Counted from the first letter of the stretch, positions 34,563 through 43,972 are shown. The stretch: DNA of 64,000 nt from Parasulfuritortus sp049322515 (GCA_049322515.1 JBMOQW010000009.1:55573-119572), one strand, 5' to 3'. The notes: generated by a model from the letters alone, not told the origin. A program made the numbers and translations.

Positions 34563-35321
34563 TCAGTCACTTCCCTGCACCACCCAATTGTCTCGGGTGA
34601 TTGATACGTGTGCCGGCAGGCATGCTTCGTTATTTTCCAGCCAAGCATCCATCGAGTGACCGACATGCGTTAGATATGCGCGTTCCGGCTTGATGCGGTC
34701 GATGATCGACAGGGCCTGCGTCAGGTCGTTGTGGTTGCGCGCTTCAGTGCTTGGCGGATAAGTGCAGTCGATCGCCAAATCGACGATCCTCTGATTGATC
34801 AAAAATTCTTCCGTTCGTGGCGGCAGGCCTACGGTATCCGTCAGATAGGCGAATCGATGACTCACGCCATCTTCGATGACGTAGCCAAAGGTTGGCTTGG
34901 AATGGATCAGCGGCAATGGTGTCAGTGTCAGATCGCCGATGATTATCGATTCAAACTTGGCGAGCCTCCTGAATTCCAGCAGACCGTGATTCTTGTAAAG
35001 ATCAGCACAGCCCTCCGAGTCTGGCGGGGCGAAGACGGGGATGGACGGGCCCACTCCCCAGCGCAGGTGAAACAGTCCCTGCACGTGATCGGGATGGAAA
35101 TGCGTCAGCACGATGGCTGTCAGGCTGCCGGGCGGGAATCGTTCGGTGAGATCGGTCAGGCCAGCATCGAGCAGGATGCGCGTATCGCCCGCTTCCACCA
35201 GGGCGGTACACGGGCGGCGCCGGAAATCGGCCACCGCCCCTGCCCGCACGCAGGCCGGGCAATCGCAGCCATAAAGCGGCACGCCGCCCGCGTCGCCGGT
35301 GCCGAGGAACGTGATACGCAT
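34563..35321 (-). CDS. phnP: Phosphoribosyl 1,2-cyclic phosphate phosphodiesterase
   Basis: A metallo-beta-lactamase-fold enzyme of about 252 residues that opens 5-phosphoribosyl 1,2-cyclic phosphate, the product of C-P lyase, to ribose 1,5-bisphosphate. It begins MRITFLGTGDAGGVPLYGC with a nearby CPAC pair, and the metal motif is VLTHFHPDHVQG; the C-terminal YLTHVGHSMD supplies another histidine pair. The ATG at 35321 lies 1 nt after the phnN stop. It is the last phn gene, next to the IS1380 end region. Confidence 0.95.
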   Translation of the reverse strand: MRITFLGTGDAGGVPLYGCDCPACVRAGAVADFRRRPCTALVEAGDTRILLDAGLTDLTERFPPGSLTAIVLTHFHPDHVQGLFHLRWGVGPSIPVFAPPDSEGCADLYKNHGLLEFRRLAKFESIIIGDLTLTPLPLIHSKPTFGYVIEDGVSHRFAYLTDTVGLPPRTEEFLINQRIVDLAIDCTYPPSTEARNHNDLTQALSIIDRIKPERAYLTHVGHSMDAWLENNEACLPAHVSITRDNWVVQGSD

Positions 35322-35322
35322 T

Positions 35323-35895
35323 TCAGGCGAACGCCGGTGTTGACGTGGCTGCGGCGGACAGTAATTGGACCAGGCGCTCGCCCGCAACCTCCAGATCGGT
35401 GTCATTCTGGATGATCTCAAGAGGGCCTTCCAGTCGCATGAATTGCCTGGCGCGCACGATTCGCTCAGCGATTTGATCTTCCGTTTCCCGACCGCGAGCC
35501 CGTAACCTTTCAGCGAGGACTTCAGGGGAGACGGTGACCAGTATCGCCGTCAATGCCGGATAGAGGCGGCAGGCCTCCAGCAGGTACTCGCGGGAACCGT
35601 TCATCACCACGTTGCATCCCTTGGCGAGCCAGAAGTTGACCTCGCGGCCGATGCCGTAGCGCAGGCCATGGCTCTCCCAGTGCATGGCAAATAGGCCGGC
35701 TGCCAGGCGGGCGTCGAATTCGGCTTCGGTCAGCGCGATATGGTTTTCCCCGTTGATATCCACGGGGCGCGTGATGTAGCGATGCGCGAAGACCACGCCG
35801 GGGTCCGCCGCAAGACGTTCCCGTCCGTAACGCATCAGGCTGTCCTTGCCGCTGCCGGACGGGCCGATGACATAGAACAGCTTTCCTTCAGCCAT
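35323..35895 (-). CDS. phnN: Ribose 1,5-bisphosphate phosphokinase
   Basis: This 190-residue kinase turns ribose 1,5-bisphosphate into PRPP, closing the C-P lyase pathway. The P-loop is YVIGPSGSGKDSLM near the N-terminus, followed by FAHRYITRPVDINGENHIAL and MHWESHGLRYGI, all PhnN hallmarks of the guanylate-kinase-like fold. The start at 35895 overlaps the phnM end by 8 nt. Confidence 0.95.
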   Translation of the reverse strand: MAEGKLFYVIGPSGSGKDSLMRYGRERLAADPGVVFAHRYITRPVDINGENHIALTEAEFDARLAAGLFAMHWESHGLRYGIGREVNFWLAKGCNVVMNGSREYLLEACRLYPALTAILVTVSPEVLAERLRARGRETEDQIAERIVRARQFMRLEGPLEIIQNDTDLEVAGERLVQLLSAAATSTPAFA

Positions 35896-37039
35896 GGTCG
35901 AACCGCGCCTCGAATACCAGTTTCCCGGCTGAAAACACGCTGCTCGCTTGGGCCAGCCCGTTGATGTGGGCGACGGCGACCAGATCGGCGCGCTTGCCGA
36001 CCGCGATCTCGCCGCGATCGGCGAGCCCCGCCGCTCTGGCCGGGTTGGCGCTGACCAGGCGCACGGCATCGGCCAGACCGATGCCGGCCAGCTCCGGCAG
36101 ACGGAAGACCGCCACGATCAGCGTCGCCGGGTGATAGTCCGCGCACAGGCAGTCGGCGGCGCCCGCGAGCACGGCATCCAGCGCCCGAACGGCGCCCGAC
36201 TGGCTTTTGCCGCGCAGGATGTTGGGCGCGCCAAAGACGGTGCTCATGCCCCGCTCGCGGGCGGCATGCGCGGACTCCAGGTTGATGGGGAATTCCGAGA
36301 TGCCGACGCCGAGACCGTGCAGTGTCTCGACTTTCTCCGGGGTATCGTCGTCGTGGGAAGAGACGCGGATTCCCTTTGCCTTCGCGGCATCGATCAGCAG
36401 TCGGATGCGGGCCATGGCGCCTTCGGCCTGGGCGAGCTTGTTTTCCACCAGGCTGTCCAGTTCGGCTTCCGATTTCTTGTAGGTGCGCGCCAGATAATCA
36501 CGGAAGGCGGCGATGTCCTTGAACTGCCCCTGCCCCGGCGAATGATCCATCACCGAGAGCAGGTGCATTTCGTCGGCGGCCATCAGTTCGAGCAGGATGT
36601 CGGGCGCGGTCGGGTCGGTGACCTCATAGCGGCAGTGCACGCGGTTATCGACCAGGCCGTGCGGGTTCCAGGCATGAACCGCGCGAGCGACGGAGGCCGC
36701 GAAGGCGTTGTTGCGCACGCCGAGTTCCTCGTTGGCGAAGGACAGCGCGTGGAACACCGTGGTGACACCGGCGGCGGCGTTGCGCTTGTCGGCCTGGGCG
36801 CAGGCAAAATCCAGCGGGAAGTGCACATTGGGACGCGGTTCGACTTCCTTCTCCAGGGCGTCGCAGTGCAGGTCGATCATGCCGGGGATCAGCGTCTTGC
36901 CGGAGAGGTCGATGGTTTGCGCGTTGTTGCCCGCTTCGGGGTTGATGGCCGCGATGAAACCGTCCTCGATCAACACGGTGGCGTCATCGAGCACGTCGTT
37001 CGGTAGCACCACGCGGGCGCCGGTGAGATAAAGTTTCAT
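35888..37039 (-). CDS. phnM: Alpha-D-ribose 1-methylphosphonate 5-triphosphate diphosphatase
   Basis: An amidohydrolase of 383 residues that releases diphosphate from the ribose-methylphosphonate triphosphate before C-P cleavage. The metal-binding motif is GMIDLHCDALEKEVEPRP near residue 58, followed by MDHSPGQGQF and VSSHDDDTPEKV. It starts at 37039, overlapping the phnL stop as ATGA. The length fits the family. Confidence 0.95.
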   Translation of the reverse strand: MKLYLTGARVVLPNDVLDDATVLIEDGFIAAINPEAGNNAQTIDLSGKTLIPGMIDLHCDALEKEVEPRPNVHFPLDFACAQADKRNAAAGVTTVFHALSFANEELGVRNNAFAASVARAVHAWNPHGLVDNRVHCRYEVTDPTAPDILLELMAADEMHLLSVMDHSPGQGQFKDIAAFRDYLARTYKKSEAELDSLVENKLAQAEGAMARIRLLIDAAKAKGIRVSSHDDDTPEKVETLHGLGVGISEFPINLESAHAARERGMSTVFGAPNILRGKSQSGAVRALDAVLAGAADCLCADYHPATLIVAVFRLPELAGIGLADAVRLVSANPARAAGLADRGEIAVGKRADLVAVAHINGLAQASSVFSAGKLVFEARFDHG

Positions 37040-37758
37040 GCGATCTCCTTGAGGAATTCCTCGACAGCGGGCGGTGGCGCCAGTTCGACGACCTGATCGG
37101 CCAGTCGGCGCGTGGTTTCGGGATGGTGGAAGATGGCGAGCATGGCCGTGCCATCGGCCTTGAGCCCTTCGATGAGACCGATCACCCGCTCGGCGGTGGC
37201 CGGATCGAGGCTGGCCGTGGGTTCGTCGAGCAGAAGCAGACGGGGTTTGGCGATGAAGCCGCGCGCCAGATTGACCCGCTGACGCTCGCCGCCGGAGAAG
37301 GTGGCTGGCGAGACGCTCCACAAGCGTTCAGGCAGATTCATGGCCGAGAGCAATTCTGCTGCACGCTGCCGCGCATCAATGCGCGACACACCGAGCGCCA
37401 GGAGCGGCTGGGCGACCACATCGAGCGTCGCCTGACGCGGCAGACAGTGCAGGAACTGGGTGACGAAGCCGATTTCACGGCGTCGCAACTCGAGGATCTG
37501 GTGTTCGCTGGCCAGCGCGAGGTCCAGTTCGTGGCCCAGGGTGTCGCGATAGAGGATGCGGCCTGCACTCGGCAGATACGTGCGGTAGATGCCTTTCAGC
37601 ACAGAGGATTTACCGGCTCCGGTCGGACCGATCAGCGCCGTAAGCTCGCCGGCACGCACAGAGAAGCTGACATTGTGCGAGGACGGGATCAGCTTGTTCT
37701 GCTCGTGAAGCTGGAAATGCTTGCCGTAAGCCTCGACCTGAAGAATGAGTGGGGGCAT
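37036..37758 (-). CDS. phnL: C-P lyase complex ABC-type ATPase PhnL
   Basis: A 240-residue ABC ATPase-like protein needed for formation of ribose 1-methylphosphonate triphosphate with PhnG, PhnH and PhnI. It shows HNVSFSVRAGELTALIGPTG then AGKSSVLK (Walker A), the signature TFSGGERQRVNLARGF and LLLDEPTASLDPAT (Walker B). It is not a transporter subunit. It starts 10 nt after the phnK stop and overlaps phnM. Confidence 0.94.
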   Translation of the reverse strand: MPPLILQVEAYGKHFQLHEQNKLIPSSHNVSFSVRAGELTALIGPTGAGKSSVLKGIYRTYLPSAGRILYRDTLGHELDLALASEHQILELRRREIGFVTQFLHCLPRQATLDVVAQPLLALGVSRIDARQRAAELLSAMNLPERLWSVSPATFSGGERQRVNLARGFIAKPRLLLLDEPTASLDPATAERVIGLIEGLKADGTAMLAIFHHPETTRRLADQVVELAPPPAVEEFLKEIA

Positions 37759-37768
37759 TTGCTTAATC

Positions 37769-38599
37769 TCACAGAGCGGATGCCACCAGACGCTGGGTGT
37801 AGGCGTGCTGGGGGTCTTCCAGGATTTGATCGGTCAGTCCCGACTCGATGACGCGGCCGTACTTCATGACGATGGCACGACCGGTCAGCAGCCGGATCAC
37901 GCCCAGATCGTGGGTTACGACGATCATGGCGGTCTTCAGTTCCTGCTGGATTTCGAGGATCAGGTCGAGAATGCGCGCCTGCACCGACAGGTCGAGGCCG
38001 GTGGTCACTTCGTCGAGGAACAGCAGCGGCGGCTGGGTAGCGAGCGCCTTGGCGATTTGCACCCGCTGCTGCATGCCGCCGGAAAAGTTCTTCGGCAGGT
38101 CGTCGACCCGGGAGAGCAGTACCTCGGTGCGGGCCAGCAAGGCCTTGGCGCGTTCGCGGATGGCACCGTAATCCATCAGGTCGCTCATCAACAGGCGCTC
38201 GGCGATGTTGCCGCCGGCGCTGATGTTGAAGTTCAGTCCCAGGTGAGGGTTCTGATAGACCATGCCGAAGCGGTGATTGCGCAGCCAGCGCTGTTGTGCG
38301 GCGTTGAGGGCGAACAGGTCGTATTGTTTGTCGCAGTCGTAGAAAATCGCCTCGCCGCCGGAGGGCGCCTGGTCGAAATAGAGGTTCTTGACCACGGTCG
38401 ACTTGCCGCTGCCCGATTCGCCCATGACGCCCAGAATCTCGCCTTCGAACAGGTCGAAGGAAACATCATGGATGGCGACCACGCTGCCGCAATGCGGACA
38501 GAGATTGGTGTCCGCTTCCGGACCCGTGGATTCCAGGCACAGGGGACAGCCCGGGCCGTAAATCTTGCTGAGGTTGCGAACCTCGAGAATCTTGTTCAT
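37769..38599 (-). CDS. phnK: C-P lyase complex ABC-type ATPase PhnK with a Cys-rich insertion
   Basis: This 276-residue ATPase docks on the PhnGHIJ core. It has GVMGESGSGKSTVVKNLYFD (Walker A), FSGGMQQRVQIAKALAT (signature) and PLLFLDEVTTGLDLSVQA. Between the first strand and Walker A it carries an extra segment with two cysteine pairs, GPGCPLCLESTG and NLCPHCGSVV, absent from E. coli PhnK and suggesting a zinc or metal site. It starts at 38599, overlapping the phnJ stop as ATGA. Confidence 0.94.
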   Translation of the reverse strand: MNKILEVRNLSKIYGPGCPLCLESTGPEADTNLCPHCGSVVAIHDVSFDLFEGEILGVMGESGSGKSTVVKNLYFDQAPSGGEAIFYDCDKQYDLFALNAAQQRWLRNHRFGMVYQNPHLGLNFNISAGGNIAERLLMSDLMDYGAIRERAKALLARTEVLLSRVDDLPKNFSGGMQQRVQIAKALATQPPLLFLDEVTTGLDLSVQARILDLILEIQQELKTAMIVVTHDLGVIRLLTGRAIVMKYGRVIESGLTDQILEDPQHAYTQRLVASAL

Positions 38600-39486
38600 G
38601 CCGGTTCTCCCTCTGTCTGTCGGGCAAGAAGCATTTGTTCCTCGCACCAGTCGCTGTCGGAGCATTGCCAGGTCTTGCCGCCCGAATCGGTCACGAATTC
38701 ATCGAGGAAGGAATAGGTGCAGCCGCAGCGGGTACAGGCGTGGCGGCGTCCCTGGTCGTCGAGGAAGTCCTCGACCCGGAACGGCACGTCGCTGAAGGCC
38801 AGCGGCTCAGCCTTCGTATGGGGCGGCACGGCGTAGATCTTCTTCTCTCGTCCCGCGCCAAACAGCACTAGGGCGGCGGAATCATCGAGCTTGGGCACGT
38901 CCCAGCGTGGAATCGGCGAAGGATCAATGACGTAATGGCCGTTGATGCGCGTCGGGTAGCGGTGCGAAATCGTGATCTCGTCGAACTTGACGATATCCTC
39001 GTACAGCTTGACCAAGAGGCGCGAATAGTCGGCCTCGCCGTGCATGGTCTTGCGCTTGTCCTCCGAGGGCTCCACCACGACGAGCGGATCGGGGTACGGT
39101 ACCTGCAGCACGATGATCTGGTTGGACGTCAGCGGCTGCTCCGGGATGCGGTGGCGCGACTGGATCAGGGTGCACTCGGTTGTCTTGGTTGTCGTCGAAA
39201 CGCCGGGGCAAGTCATCTCGATGAACTGACGCAGGTTGACCGCGTTGACCGAATCGTCCGATCCCTGGTCGATGACCTTGACGACCTCGTCGGGGCCGAT
39301 CAGGGAGAGGGTCAGTTGCAGGCCGCCGGTGCCGAAACCGCGCCCCATGGGCATTTCGCGCGAGGCGTAGGGCACCTGGTAGCCGGGAATCGCGATCGCC
39401 TTGAGGATGGCGCGGCGCACCTCCTTCTTGGCGTATTCATCAAGAAAGCCGAAGTTGTAGGCATTGGAATGGGTCATCGCGTTCAT
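38596..39486 (-). CDS. phnJ: Carbon-phosphorus lyase catalytic subunit PhnJ
   Basis: This 296-residue radical-SAM enzyme cleaves the C-P bond of ribose 1-phosphonate 5-phosphate. The glycyl-radical-type region is AIPGYQVPYASREMPMGRGF. Cysteines for the Fe-S cluster and catalysis lie in RHACTRCGCTYSFLDEF and TWQCSDSDWCEEQ (C251, C254, C256, C275, C281). It begins with ATGA overlap on the phnI stop. The length and motifs are complete, so the enzyme should be functional. Confidence 0.97.
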   Translation of the reverse strand: MNAMTHSNAYNFGFLDEYAKKEVRRAILKAIAIPGYQVPYASREMPMGRGFGTGGLQLTLSLIGPDEVVKVIDQGSDDSVNAVNLRQFIEMTCPGVSTTTKTTECTLIQSRHRIPEQPLTSNQIIVLQVPYPDPLVVVEPSEDKRKTMHGEADYSRLLVKLYEDIVKFDEITISHRYPTRINGHYVIDPSPIPRWDVPKLDDSAALVLFGAGREKKIYAVPPHTKAEPLAFSDVPFRVEDFLDDQGRRHACTRCGCTYSFLDEFVTDSGGKTWQCSDSDWCEEQMLLARQTEGEPA

Positions 39487-40592
39487 GCGGTCTCCCCCTG
39501 TTTTTGTTGCGTGGTGCGCAGGCGGTCCAGATCGGACTGGAAGGTGACGTAGTGCGGCATCTTGTAATGGGAGGCGAAGCCCATGGAATCGACGCCATCG
39601 ACGTGCAGCAGCACGAACTCGGGGTCTTCCGAAGGGTTGGCCGGGCCGTCCTTCATGCCTTTTTGCAACGCCCGGTCGAGAATCGCCATGGAAATCGCCT
39701 TGACCTCGTTGTGCCCGAAACAGGCGCCATAGCCAATGGTGAACATCGGTTTGCCGCCGGCATCGTCGGCTTCGTACATGGCCACCACTTCACACTCGGT
39801 GACCAGTACCTCGCCGACCTCGGTCGGTTCGCCGGTGACCGGGTGCGGCAGCATGACCGGCAGGTAGCCCACCCGCAATTCGGCGACCGTCGGGTGCACG
39901 TCGCCGTAGCCGCGCATGTTGGAATAGGCGATGGCGAGCAGCGAGCCGGTTTCCGCCCGCGCCATGGTGGCCAGCGCCGCCGAGCGAGGCACGGGAAAGA
40001 CCAGGGGTTCCCGAGTAATGTCGAACGCCGCCTGTGTGCGGCCAGCGACGGGCGGCAGCAAGCCTTCCGCGCGCAGGGCGTCAAGCACCTTGGGGAAACT
40101 GTCGGGCAATTGCGTTTCGGGACAACCGTCCAGCCACGCGCGGGCAACGGCCCGGAAGGCATCCGGCGATTCGTCCATCAACTCCATGCGCAGCAGGCGC
40201 AAGGCATAGTCAGGCGTCGGCCCGAGCATCTGGCCGCCGGGGATTTCCTTGAAGGCCGACGAGATGCGGCGGATCAGACGCATCTTCGAGGTGTCGAGGG
40301 GCGGGGTCGCGGACAGGCGTGGCCGCGTAGAGCGCCAGGCGCGCAACGCGAACGCGGCCTCCAGCGTGTCGCCCAGACTCTGCTTGATGGCGAGCGCGGC
40401 GAACTTGGGGTGATAGACCCCGCCCTCGGAAACGACGCGATCGACGAGGTGGCGCAACTGGTGAAGAATGGCATCAATGCCGAGCGGCTCGGCAGGTATC
40501 TCGCTCAGCCCTTCTTCGGTGCGCAGGAATTCGGTGACGGCGGCGGCCCCGGCGATGGCGCGACCGCCCCCCTTGATGGCGACGTAACTCAT
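39483..40592 (-). CDS. phnI: C-P lyase core subunit PhnI (nucleosidase)
   Basis: A 369-residue protein that, with PhnG, PhnH and PhnL, transfers the phosphonate onto ATP ribose. It begins MSYVAIKGGGRAIAGAAAVT and continues with GLSEIPAEPLGIDAILHQLR, GVYHPKFAALAIKQSLGDTL and SYSNMRGYGDVHP-like AYSNMRGYGDVHPTVAELRV, all PhnI signatures. The start at 40592 overlaps the phnH stop (ATGA). Confidence 0.97.
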   Translation of the reverse strand: MSYVAIKGGGRAIAGAAAVTEFLRTEEGLSEIPAEPLGIDAILHQLRHLVDRVVSEGGVYHPKFAALAIKQSLGDTLEAAFALRAWRSTRPRLSATPPLDTSKMRLIRRISSAFKEIPGGQMLGPTPDYALRLLRMELMDESPDAFRAVARAWLDGCPETQLPDSFPKVLDALRAEGLLPPVAGRTQAAFDITREPLVFPVPRSAALATMARAETGSLLAIAYSNMRGYGDVHPTVAELRVGYLPVMLPHPVTGEPTEVGEVLVTECEVVAMYEADDAGGKPMFTIGYGACFGHNEVKAISMAILDRALQKGMKDGPANPSEDPEFVLLHVDGVDSMGFASHYKMPHYVTFQSDLDRLRTTQQKQGETA

Positions 40593-41155
40593 GTCAGTGC
40601 CCCTCCGGAAACATGGATCCGCGTGGTACGCGGCAGCGCAACGATGCGCCGAGTGTCCGAAAGCAGCAGATCCACCCCGAGGGGGAAACTGCCGACCCAA
40701 TCGGCGCGGCGCGTCAACCAATCGGGATGCAGGCCAGCCAGGCGCAGTCGCCGTTGTCCGTCGATGCCTGGGCCGGCCAATTCCAGGGCGGTTTCTCCTT
40801 GGCCCAGGCGGTCGACCTCGATCAACACGGTGGCACCGAACTCGGGGGATTCCAGAGAGCCCAGTGCGGGCTCGAAATCGGGAGCGCGGCCCCCATTCAC
40901 CGCCACATAGCGTGCGTGCTCGCTGGTGCCGGGCTTGGCCTGAAGCAAAGGCCAGTCCGCCGGGGCGATTTGCCCATGGGGATCGGCCAAGGTCATTTCC
41001 CCGTCCATCAAAGTGGCCAGCACGGCGCGTTGGGCGGCAGCGCCATCGACGCAGTCGCCGATCTCCCTGATATCGCCGGGGCGCGAGAACGCTTCGACCA
41101 ATTCACGGAAGACGCGCTGCTGGACGTCGGCTCGCCAGATGTTTTCAGTCTTCAT
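40589..41155 (-). CDS. phnH: C-P lyase core subunit PhnH
   Basis: A 188-residue structural subunit of the PhnGHIJ core. RVFRELVEAFSRPGDIREI near the N-terminus and a C-terminal HPDWLTRRADWVGSFPLGVD then LLLSDTRRIVALPRTTRI match PhnH. Of two possible ATG codons I chose the one at 41155, which has GAGGAGG 6 nt upstream. It overlaps the phnG end by about 11 nt. Confidence 0.95.
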   Translation of the reverse strand: MKTENIWRADVQQRVFRELVEAFSRPGDIREIGDCVDGAAAQRAVLATLMDGEMTLADPHGQIAPADWPLLQAKPGTSEHARYVAVNGGRAPDFEPALGSLESPEFGATVLIEVDRLGQGETALELAGPGIDGQRRLRLAGLHPDWLTRRADWVGSFPLGVDLLLSDTRRIVALPRTTRIHVSGGALT

Positions 41156-41615
41156 CGCCATCCTCCTCTTCGGCGTTGTTCAGCATCGCAAAATCCACCC
41201 GCGTGGCGGCGAGCATGGCGCGACGACGGCGATCTTCTTCGGCGCGTGTCGTCGCACCGGCGTCGATCTGAGCGGAAACCCGCTCCCAGCCGGGAAGTCG
41301 GGCGGCGAGAATGGCATCGAGGATGGCCAGCGTTCGGGCCAGATCGGCGTCGTCCGCCATCACATGGGCGCCACCGGCGGCAGTCCGGCCATCGGCCATG
41401 GAGAGTTCGATGCTGCACGACGACAGCGGAAACTCGCCCAGGTAGTAAGGTTCGTGAAACGCGCCATCGGAAAGCTGAAGCAGCCCGAGACCCGCCTGCG
41501 GCAAGCTCTTGAGCTTCACGTCGCAATCTCGCGTCAACTCGTCGGCGAGTGCATTCAGCGTGGATACCGGATGGGCGGTCAGCGCCCGAATCCAGTCTTT
41601 TCTTTCAAGGTTCAT
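41145..41615 (-). CDS. phnG: C-P lyase core subunit PhnG
   Basis: A 156-residue subunit of the C-P lyase core. RKDWIRALTAHPVSTLNALA, LPQAGLGLLQLSDGAFHEPY and YLGEFPLSSCSIELSMADGR are PhnG features. The ATG at 41615 shares one base with the phnE stop (TGATG). The C-terminus is acidic (NNAEEEDGDED). Confidence 0.95.
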   Translation of the reverse strand: MNLERKDWIRALTAHPVSTLNALADELTRDCDVKLKSLPQAGLGLLQLSDGAFHEPYYLGEFPLSSCSIELSMADGRTAAGGAHVMADDADLARTLAILDAILAARLPGWERVSAQIDAGATTRAEEDRRRRAMLAATRVDFAMLNNAEEEDGDED

Positions 41616-42418
41616 CACCCCAATCTCCCTCGCAACCACGCCGAGGCGTAGTCGATTATCAAAATGGTGGCCAGAATGACCAGGATCAGCGCAGCCGACT
41701 GGCCATAATCGAACAGGCGCAAGGTGTCATGCAGCGCGAGCCCGATGCCGCCAGCGCCGACCAAGCCGAGCACCGAGGCCATGCGCACGTTGCGGTCGAG
41801 GATGTAGAGGACATACCCCATTGCCTCGCGCAGAATGGATGGCCACCCGGCATACATGACCATTTGTGGAAAGTTGGCGCCGGTAGATGCCACGCCCTCG
41901 CAGACGCCCTTGTCCACCCGCTCCAGGCTTTCGGCGAAGAACTTGCCGAGAAAGCCGGCCGTATGGACGCCAAGCGCGAGTGCGCCAGGCAATGGTCCGA
42001 GTCCGAGCGCCGCGACGAAGATCAACGCCAACAGCAAGTCCGGCATGGCGCGCATGAAATTGAGCATTTCCCGAGCAATGCGATAGGCCAGCGGACTGGG
42101 CGCAAAATTGCGGGCCGCCAGCGGCGCCAAAAAGAACGCCACCAGCAGGGCGAATACGGTCCCCCACAGCGCCGTCGCCAGCGTGATTCCCATCAGTTCC
42201 AGATATCTAGACAAGCTTGAGAAATCAGGCTGCCCGTAGCGGCCGAAATATTCCCCCATGTCCTCAACGCCATAGACCAGGGTTTCGAACGAAATCTCCA
42301 GATCCCACACGATCAGCCAAAGCACGGCCAGGGTCGCCGTCACCCAGATCGGAGCCGGGTTGCGCGGCTTGGGTGGGAGCGGCTGCGAACGAACCGGTTT
42401 CAGATCATGGATGCTCAT
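41615..42418 (-). CDS. phnE: Phosphonate ABC transporter permease, second copy
   Basis: A 267-residue inner-membrane permease with about six hydrophobic segments (ATLAVLWLIVW, TLATALWGTVFALLVAFFL, LLLALIFVAALGLGPLPG). The cytoplasmic EAA-type loop is present around STGANFPQMVMYAGWPSILR. It pairs with the adjacent phnE copy to form a heterodimeric channel. Its start overlaps the stop of the first copy (ATGA). Confidence 0.93.
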   Translation of the reverse strand: MSIHDLKPVRSQPLPPKPRNPAPIWVTATLAVLWLIVWDLEISFETLVYGVEDMGEYFGRYGQPDFSSLSRYLELMGITLATALWGTVFALLVAFFLAPLAARNFAPSPLAYRIAREMLNFMRAMPDLLLALIFVAALGLGPLPGALALGVHTAGFLGKFFAESLERVDKGVCEGVASTGANFPQMVMYAGWPSILREAMGYVLYILDRNVRMASVLGLVGAGGIGLALHDTLRLFDYGQSAALILVILATILIIDYASAWLRGRLG

Positions 42419-43230
42419 GCCTGTCTCCCATGGATGATGCGGCTGCGCAAACGGTCGGACGCGCGGTCAAGCAAGGTGACCACCAGATAAATGGCCAATG
42501 CAATCAAGAGCAGCCGGTCGTACTGGAACAGACGCATGGACATCACCAGGTCGTAGCCGATGCCGCCGGCGCCGACCAGGCCGAGAATGGCCGCCGCCCG
42601 CAGGTTGTGGTCCAGGATGTACATCACGGTGCCCACGAAGTCGGGCAATGCCTGGGGCAGCATGGCGAACAGACGGACTTGCAGCCATCCCGCGCCATGG
42701 GCGCGCACACCTTCCACGGCCTTCTGGTCGACGACCTCGATGGCTTCGGCAAAGAACTTGCCCATGAAACCCACGGTGACAAACGCCAGGGCCATCACGC
42801 CGGGCAAGGGGCCCAGGCCGACCGCCGACACGAAGACCAGCGCCCAGACCAGCTCCGGCAAGGCGCGCATCAGACTCAAACCATCGCGCGTTATTCGATA
42901 CACCGCGATATGCGGCGTGGCATTGCGGGCCGCCAGGATGCCCATCGGCAGGCTGAGCACAATGGCGATGGCCGTGCCGAGGATGGTCATCTCGATGGTT
43001 TCGAGCATCTTGGCCAGCAGTTGCGGCACATAGCTCCAATCGGGTATGACGAACATCTGACCCGCGAAGCCAACCATTTTGCCGAGCGAGCCCGCCAGGC
43101 GGACAAAATCCACCTCCACGATCGGCGCCGTGAGCCAGAGCGCGCAAAGCAGCGCCAGCACCCCGCCAACCAGCGGGCGCGGCAGCCATCCGCTAGGCGT
43201 AGGCCAGCGCCATGTCGAGACTGTTGTCAT
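42415..43230 (-). CDS. phnE: Phosphonate ABC transporter permease, first copy
   Basis: A 271-residue permease with LVGGVLALLCALWLTAP, TILGTAIAIVLSLPMGILAA, ELVWALVFVSAVGLGPLPGV and the EAA-type loop VRAHGAGWLQVRLFAMLPQA. It is homologous to but clearly diverged from the second copy. The chosen ATG overlaps the phnC end by 38 nt; no later Met before residue 52 would leave an intact first membrane helix. Confidence 0.92.
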   Translation of the reverse strand: MTTVSTWRWPTPSGWLPRPLVGGVLALLCALWLTAPIVEVDFVRLAGSLGKMVGFAGQMFVIPDWSYVPQLLAKMLETIEMTILGTAIAIVLSLPMGILAARNATPHIAVYRITRDGLSLMRALPELVWALVFVSAVGLGPLPGVMALAFVTVGFMGKFFAEAIEVVDQKAVEGVRAHGAGWLQVRLFAMLPQALPDFVGTVMYILDHNLRAAAILGLVGAGGIGYDLVMSMRLFQYDRLLLIALAIYLVVTLLDRASDRLRSRIIHGRQA

Positions 43231-43972
43231 CTTCGATGCCTTCCCGTTGATAGATGGTGCGCAGCACAGACTGCGTCATTTGCTCGGGCCTGCCGTCGAA
43301 AACGATCTTCCCGCTGTTCATGCCGATGATGCGATCGGCAAAACGCCGCGCCAGCTCCACCTGATGCAGATTGACCACGACGGTAATGCCGTCGCGGTCG
43401 CAGATTTCCCGCAGCAGGGCCATGATTTCCTCGCTTGAAACCGGGTCGAGGCTGGCGACCGGTTCGTCGGCCAGGATCACCTTGGGCTGCTGCGCCAGTG
43501 CCCGGGCGATGCCGACGCGTTGCTGCTGGCCGCCGGACAGTTTGTCGGCGCGGTTCCAGGCCTTGTCGGTGAGGGCTACGCGGGTCAAGGCATCCTGGGC
43601 GATCCCCATGTCTTCCTTGCGGAAGAGGTAAAACACGCTTCCCACCCATGAACGGTGCGCCAGGCGCCCCGTCAGAACATTGGTGACCACCGAAAGACGA
43701 TCAACCAGATTGAATTGCTGGAAGACCATGGCCACCTTGGAGCGGATGTGCCGCAGTTTGTGTGCGTCGACAGCCTCACCGCCGATGCGGACTTCACCGG
43801 AAGTCGGGGTTTCCAGGCCATTCATCAACCGCAACAGGGTGGACTTGCCGGCCCCGCTGGGGCCCAGCACGACGGTGAAACTGCCGGATTTGATCTCCGC
43901 ATCGATACCCTTCAGGGCTTCGAAGCCATTCGGGAAGCGTTTCGTTACGGATCGAACGGAAATTGCGGACAT
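43193..43972 (-). CDS. phnC: Phosphonate ABC transporter ATPase
   Basis: A 259-residue import ATPase with VVLGPSGAGKSTLLRLMNGL (Walker A), KLSGGQQQRVGIARALAQQP (signature) and VILADEPVASLDPVSS (Walker B). It drives uptake through the two PhnE proteins with PhnD as the binding protein. The ATG at 43972 starts MSAISVRSVTKRFPNG, the usual PhnC beginning. It follows phnD after 56 nt. Confidence 0.95.
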   Translation of the reverse strand: MSAISVRSVTKRFPNGFEALKGIDAEIKSGSFTVVLGPSGAGKSTLLRLMNGLETPTSGEVRIGGEAVDAHKLRHIRSKVAMVFQQFNLVDRLSVVTNVLTGRLAHRSWVGSVFYLFRKEDMGIAQDALTRVALTDKAWNRADKLSGGQQQRVGIARALAQQPKVILADEPVASLDPVSSEEIMALLREICDRDGITVVVNLHQVELARRFADRIIGMNSGKIVFDGRPEQMTQSVLRTIYQREGIEDDNSLDMALAYA

